Below the pieces are notes generated by a model, which saw only the letters and a list, made by a program, of their open reading frames with translations, searched no databases and was not told the DNA's origin. From NCBI GenBank assembly GCA_903813345.2, contig CAIIXF020000003.1:27297248-27361247 (forward strand): 64,000 bases of DNA. Direction: 5' to 3'. This DNA comes from Owenia fusiformis. Taxonomy: Eukaryota; Annelida; Polychaeta; Sabellida; Oweniidae. This document shows positions 58,758-64,000 of this stretch, in pieces. The position numbers were made by a program, and so were the translations under genes. Positions within the stretch are counted from its first letter, which is position 1. Every line of letters starts with the position of its first letter.

Positions 58758-61105
58758 AACACACTACCCTACCACGTGACCACGTTTAAAAGGGAAACAG
58801 GGTACAGCTAAGTTGCAAATGGAGGATGTGGGTTTAATTCCATATTTCTGAACGTAAAATACATTTTACATTTATTTCTAGTGTTCTACCAGACATAGAA
58901 TTGATTCATCAAGCAGTTTGTAGAATATTGTTAGCAAAAACCACTATAGGCAAAGATAGATTATAGTGGGCGCAGTGAAGCAAAACTTGAATGCAATACA
59001 CGACACATTTCAGTAAATCTATCAACGTACAGGGAGCATGTAAGTTTCCCTTCGAAAATGTTCCATAAATATGTAAAAAAAAACTGTGTGTCATCGTGTT
59101 AGATGTGGATACGTTTTTTAGTATGTTATTCAACTGTATTTTTGTGAATTAATTGTTTTTCTAAAAATCTTATGATGCATAAAAAGTCGTCCCAGAAATG
59201 TATCTTTACTTTGCCGTAAGGCATAACATATTGTGAAACATTTTTCTTCTTGTCACAAAGAGGATAATGTTTGTTTCGAGATGTCTTGTCATGAGCGTTC
59301 CATGAATGAATGCAAAATCACTGGAGCAGATACCATCCAAAAACATCTGACATTCAACATGTCAGATAAGACTATATCGATCTGGTATTAGTTTTTTTAC
59401 AATAATAGAGAAATACGACGTCATATCAGCGCTACAACAAGTCGTGAAGAAATGCTCTCAAGTTGTGGCATGACTGTATTTTGAACAAAATATTTTAAAT
59501 GATCGGTTTTTGAGGACGGTAGTGAATTAGACCATTCAAGGGGTTATATAGAAAGATTCTTCACATGTAGTTCAGGCAATTTTAATTATTCTGAATAGCG
59601 GATAGTCATTAACACTGATAGCGGATAGTCATTTATTATTAACGTGTTCATATTTAATTTCGTTATTTTATTTCAATTTGATACCCTAGTAACACGTATA
59701 ATCTAGCGTTCTTGTTAATTTAATAACTAAAATGCATATACGACCTGAAAGCTTGTGTCTAAATCTACAAAATAATGTTTACTTTATGCCGATTAAATGA
59801 CAATATTGATGACACCTCAAAGAATCAACAGGCGGCCTTTTAGCATTACTTTCACTGTTTGCAACGTAAATGTACATGAGATGGGACATAGTATGTCTGT
59901 ATAATCAACTTACTTTCTCGCTCCCTGTACTATTGAACAATTTACATTCCTTGTACCCTGTATTGATCAACTTTTGCAACTGTGTACCGTGTACTATGAC
60001 ATATCAAATATTTTAAAATTCAAAACGATATTACAGTAAAACCTGTCCGATGGAATACCTCTCTGTAGGGAAAACCTATGAACAAGGAATGCTTTTCAAA
60101 AGAACCAAATATTTTTCCATTGACTTACATGTTAACGGACCCTCTCTGTAGGGAAAACCTGTGAACAGGGAACAAGGAACACTATTTTGGGGCAAATTAT
60201 GAAAATTCACCTGTGAACAAGGAATATGGAATATTGGTGACACTGTATATTCCATTATTTTTCAGAGGTGTGAAAGTCTTAAGCCAATATCTGAATATAG
60301 AAAGCTTGGATTAATATGATTGAGATTAAGATAAGCCAATTGTTTATAAGATGTAGCATCCCACCCACTGTTAATTACCCTGATTTATTTTAAAACTAAT
60401 ACTAATCTGTTTGTTACTTATTATCATGACACCAATTCTCCTTTCAAAAACTTATTACATCAAATCAGTTGTGATAATCTAGGGACTGACACAATCGTTT
60501 TATGGAGATAACAGATAGTAAGTACATGGTCATGTTGAGCATAATCTCTTTAAATCTTTTACTGATCCAACTTCTAGATTATCAATAATATAAAATAGGG
60601 TTGATGAAACTTGAAATTCAGTTCTTAGCAATATATCTCTACACATCATATCAATGATTACATCAACTAGACATCATCAGATGCTAGAAGCAGCTAAAAT
60701 CAACAAGGGGAGAATGTAACCAAGTATGGAGTTGGCATTTGTACAATCAATCAATATATATATATATATATATGCTTATTCGGCAATTTTGAGTTTGCTG
60801 AAAGTGCAGCCCCTCTCTGTAGGGAAAACCTATGAACAAGGAAACTTTCCTCCAGTCCCAATAGCATTCCCTGTTCGCAGGTTTTACTGTATTTACATTC
60901 TTTCTTCAACTATCATATAACTTGGAACATGGACTTTACTATTGCACAACTAAAGTTCAGCAAATCTTGGGATATTGTGCAATATTTTCAAAAGTGAAAA
61001 TATTAAATGGCCGGCTGTGTAACAGTTAGCATGTATACAAAACAGTAAATCTACCAAACACATTTGCAACAAACAGCAGGGTGAATTACAAAAAAAAATT
61101 AATTA
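58758..61105. other. 2.3-kb segment present only downstream of gene D
   Basis: Homology to unit A breaks at 'attgtccccata' (58,757) and resumes near 61,110. Apart from the miniature element at 60,034-60,889 I see no gene or RNA here. Confidence 0.55.
60034..60889. mobile_element. TA-flanked mariner-type miniature element (856 bp)
   Basis: Ends CAGTAAAACCTGT and GCAGGTTTTACTG are inverted and flanked by TA (60,032-60,033, 60,890-60,891). 'ctctgtagggaaaacctatg' followed by 'aacaagga' recurs three times inside (about 60,060, 60,125 and 60,815). No transposase. Confidence 0.85.
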
Positions 61106-61490
61106 ATTATATTAATTAAGTCCCATGTGTAATTCAAGAATATTCAATTTAACTTGTCAGTGCCTCAAAAGTATAATTTTCTCTAGTAAATGGTATTGTG
61201 AACATCTATTGACTCAAAAAAATATATCATCATCAGCAGAAATGAGTTTTAAAATGGAATAAATTTTAAACTCATGGAGTAAATCAGATAAATATTATGC
61301 GCAAATGCCTACAGGAAAGTACCAAAATGGTTACAGAACACATAACATAACATAACCACCCTTCCCCCACCATTCAAGTACCAATATCACATTCCGAGAC
61401 CATAACACCAAAGGACATTTCATTGTTACTGAAATCATAACAGTAGATCTTGAAGAAAGAATTTAAAATTGACTGCCAATACTCATGATT
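61106..61490. repeat. Unit sequence homologous to 34,500-34,850
   Basis: Shares 'aaaatatatcatcatcagca', 'aagtaccaaaatggttacag' and 'attccgagaccataacacca' with unit A downstream sequence. Confidence 0.7.
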
Positions 61491-61499
61491 ACATTTTTA

Positions 61500-62320
61500 C
61501 AAGAAAATGAGCAGCCATCTGCAATATTCCTTCTTGACTAGAGTCCTATGTTTCTAAAGCATCAGCATGTAAAATCTGAACAAAATTCATCAACCAATAT
61601 TTAACTTATCAAATATTGCATTAATGATGAAAAATGGTGGCCATTTCAAAATGAGCAGCCATATTGAAAATGCCTCCTTGAGCAGAGCCTACAATATTTG
61701 GACCAAATCCTATAATTTGGTACACAAACGGTATTGAAGTCTTCAAAAAACATATTGATGAAACATGTTGGCCTTTTTGAAATTCAATGGTCACCTTGAA
61801 TATTGTGGCCTATTGTGGTTCCTTGAGCAGAGCTCCTTTGCCTATAAGATATAAGCCTACAAAATTTGGATCAAATTCCATAATTTGCTCCATAAATGGT
61901 ATTCAAGTCATCATAAAAATAACATATTTTCTGATGGGCAATTTGGAATTCAGTGGTAATCTTGAATATTTTTTCTTGAAAAGAGCTCCTATGTTCCCAG
62001 GTATCAGCATATGAAATTTGAACTAAATCCGTCGACTGGTATTTGAGCAGCAATTTTGAACTAATGGTCAATCAGCCATTTTGAATTGAGTAGCCATCTT
62101 ATATTGAAAATTCCCTCTTGAATAGAGCTGCATGTCCCTACAGCATCAACTGATATTTATGCTATCAAAAATACCTCAAGCAGAGGTCCTAACCTGATAA
62201 GGCATAAGCCTATACAATTTGAACTAAATCATTCAACCGATATTGAGTAATCACCCAGACAAATGAAAGGAGAGATGGATGGACGAACAGACAGACGCAC
62301 CTAGGCCAACAATATGGCCC
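61500..62320. repeat. ~150-bp 'gccattttgaaa' repeat array and GACG-like tail
   Basis: About five diverged units of the family at 18,480-19,230 ('gagcagagctcctttgccta', 'gcatcagcatgtaaaatctg'). It ends in 'ggatggacgaacagacagac' and 'atggccccacactatgtggt'. Confidence 0.7.
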
Positions 62321-62510
62321 CACACTATGTGGTGGGGACATTAAAATGACATCTTTAATCTTAATCATGGTGTACCAAATTATAAATATTAATGTAATTG
62401 TTGAAGGTGTTATTTTATGCCTCACCTATTTTCAAGCATCCTCTGTCCGTCAGTAGAAGATTTGAAACTTTTAAATCCCTGAAAAGTACAGATGTTTGTA
62501 ATATTTAGAG

Positions 62511-62622
62511 GTTATGTCACTATGACGTGAAATATGCCTGAGTTCTCCCAATATAGGCCGACCTTGGGAGGCTCTATATTTGGGCAAGAACGAAGGCATA
62601 TTTCACGTCATAGTGACATAAC
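62511..62622. repeat. 112-bp hairpin with 29-bp perfect arms
   Basis: Arms 62,511-62,539 and 62,594-62,622 ('gttatgtcactatgacgtga' plus 'aatatgcct' and complement) are perfectly inverted. The loop contains a further weak inverted pair. A second pair, 'gtattacatgcct' (about 62,627) and 'aggtatgtaatac' (about 62,809), lies outside. Probably part of a fold-back element. Confidence 0.85.
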
Positions 62623-62885
62623 TGATGTATTACATGCCTTTGTTCCCATGGTTACTTTGTATCAATGACGTGACGTCATGATATTATCATGGTTATTAAA
62701 GAAATCTAATATCAAAACGAGGTAAGCGGGCTATATCGGGGTAATCGGGCAATATCGGTGGATATAGCTCGCTAACTTTCCCATTGACTTCCATACAAAT
62801 GCTTCGCTAGGTATGTAATACACTATAATATAATACCCTACAATTCACTATAATATAATATACATTGCATAATTTTCGTTATATA

Positions 62886-62930
62886 CAGGTTGGGCCAAAA
62901 CTGGGACACTTATGAATTTTATTTACAAGA
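62886..62930. repeat. Possible solitary mariner-type end
   Basis: 'tacaggttgggccaaaactg' followed by 'ggacactta' resembles a mariner inverted end next to TA. No matching right end was found. Confidence 0.3.
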
Positions 62931-63353
62931 GAATTATACAAGTATTATGGCGATATACTGTATACATGATATAGTATAACATTTCAAAGTTGAAGTAATT
63001 ATATGGCTTTTGATGGGTGTATAATTTTACCTGTGTATAATGAAGTTGTCATGGAGATATGTGAGACCCCTACACAGCTGCATGAAGATACATTTCACCT
63101 AGAAAAATATTAAACATCTACCTGTAGGTGAAAAATTGAAAAGTCAATACTTATGATGAACCACTGGTTAATCTAAGGGCATCATGAATTACAAATGATC
63201 AATAAAAGAAAATCAAAGAATATTAAGATGACTAACAAAGAGGAGGTCTGAGCAAAATGACATAAAAATCTTAGAAAAAGGCTCATGATATGAGATAATG
63301 TAGCTATTAGGTATTTCTCTATCTGGTTTAACTTTGGATGTACAATGAAGTAC

Positions 63354-63435
63354 CTGAGCCTCTGAGAATGGAGCTTGCATATTGTCCAGTAGACTTGCCA
63401 GATCTTGTTCACAGTACTCCATCACCAGGAACATA
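63354..63435 (-). CDS. CDK10: CDK10 exon: kinase hinge region
   Basis: The minus-strand acceptor TTCTTGCAG|TATGTTC and donor GCTCAG|GTACTT enclose 82 nt encoding [20 protein letters not shown] and [29 protein letters not shown] is the hinge and alpha-D region of CDK10, so this exon belongs to the same gene as those at 18-20 kb. N-terminal exons must lie beyond 64,000. The next exon expected (starting VKCI..., with the HRDLK catalytic loop) was not found in the 43 kb to 20,115. Either it is missing from this assembly or haplotype, it was overlooked, or the gene is broken. Confidence 0.9.
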
Positions 63436-63487
63436 CTGCAAGAAATGTAACATGTATATAACGAGAAATATAGCACTTTTGAGATCA

Positions 63488-63930
63488 GAGACACTTTATA
63501 ATTCAGCATAGGCTGATACATTATTGAAAAACATTTATGACATCAGAGATACTTTTATTACAGTCTGTAACATGTAACTCATTTATGACATCAGAGATAC
63601 TTTTATTACAGTCTGTAACATGTAACTCATTTATGACATCAGAGATACTTTTATTACAGTCTGTAACATTATTGTAACTCATTTATGACATCAGAGATAC
63701 TTTTATTACAGTCTGTAACATGTAACTCATTTATGACATCAGAGATACTTTTATTACAGTCTGTAACATTATTGTAACTCATTTATGACATCAGAGATAC
63801 TTTTATTACAGTCTGTAACATGTAACTCATTTATGACATCAAAGATACTTTTATTACAGTCTGTAACATTATTGTAACTCATTTATGACATCAGAGATAC
63901 TTTTATTGCAGCTTAACATTATTGTGACTC
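63488..63930. repeat. ~55-bp minisatellite
   Basis: About seven copies of 'aactcatttatgacatcaga' then 'gatacttttattacagtctg' then 'taacat', with units alternating between a shorter spacer ('gtaactc') and a longer one ('tattgtaactc'). It lies just upstream (on the minus strand) of the CDK10 exon at 63,354-63,435. Confidence 0.9.
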
Positions 63931-64000
63931 ATGAACGTCATCAAAGATTTACAGTGTTGTTACATTATTGTGTGTTATATCATTAATATAAACTGTTATC

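Overview
This is eukaryotic, AT-rich, repeat-dense nuclear DNA from an invertebrate, most likely a bivalve mollusc or another lophotrochozoan. That assignment is an inference. It rests on intron-containing genes, GACG-rich dispersed repeats, recurring repeats built around 'atggcggccattttg', numerous small DNA transposons, a Penelope-like retroelement, and a somatomedin-B gene family of a type common in molluscs. Nothing bacterial or viral is visible.

Left part (1-12,060): a five-exon plus-strand gene (933-11,859, 367 codons) encodes a predicted type II membrane protein. Its lumenal domain resembles an HD-type fold with a degenerate metal site. Its 8.5-kb first intron holds a degraded LINE reverse transcriptase (minus strand), TA-flanked miniature elements, a 1.4-kb inverted-repeat element and a 44-bp minisatellite ending about 75 bp before exon 2. 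From 12.2 to 17.9 kb there is a ~360-bp tandem repeat, split by a 3.2-kb insertion and by a Harbinger-like miniature element.

CDK10 (minus strand): kinase exons at 18,008-18,147, 19,425-19,548 and 19,986-20,115, plus a fourth at 63,354-63,435, encode a clear CDK10 orthologue. The N-terminal exons lie beyond the right edge. The exon that should carry the HRD catalytic loop, and the C-terminal exon, could not be found.

The ~43-kb gap between CDK10 exons (20.1-63.35 kb) is an amplified region. Four head-to-tail units each carry, on the plus strand, a single-coding-exon gene for a secreted, cysteine-rich somatomedin-B protein with a GPI-signal-like C terminus: A 32,160-33,752; B 41,064-42,650; C 49,411-50,999 (frameshifted); D 56,484-58,067. 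Units B, C and D each begin with a broken copy of the 5' part of the CDK10 'DFG' exon; unit A begins with the real exon. This shows how the units arose. Units A and D share coding, flanking and insertion features that B and C lack. Unit-specific insertions are well marked: hAT-like with 8-bp target duplications at 39,948 and 43,966, piggyBac-like with TTAA at 47,047, an element with an 11-bp duplication at 46,650, and a miniature element nested inside another at 53,574. Unit A alone keeps most of a Penelope-like reverse transcriptase.

Right end (58.7-64 kb): intronic sequence with a mariner-type miniature element, another ~150-bp repeat array, a strong 112-bp hairpin, one CDK10 exon and a terminal ~55-bp minisatellite. 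All reading was by eye; no database search or alignment program was run, so repeat edges without target duplications are approximate.
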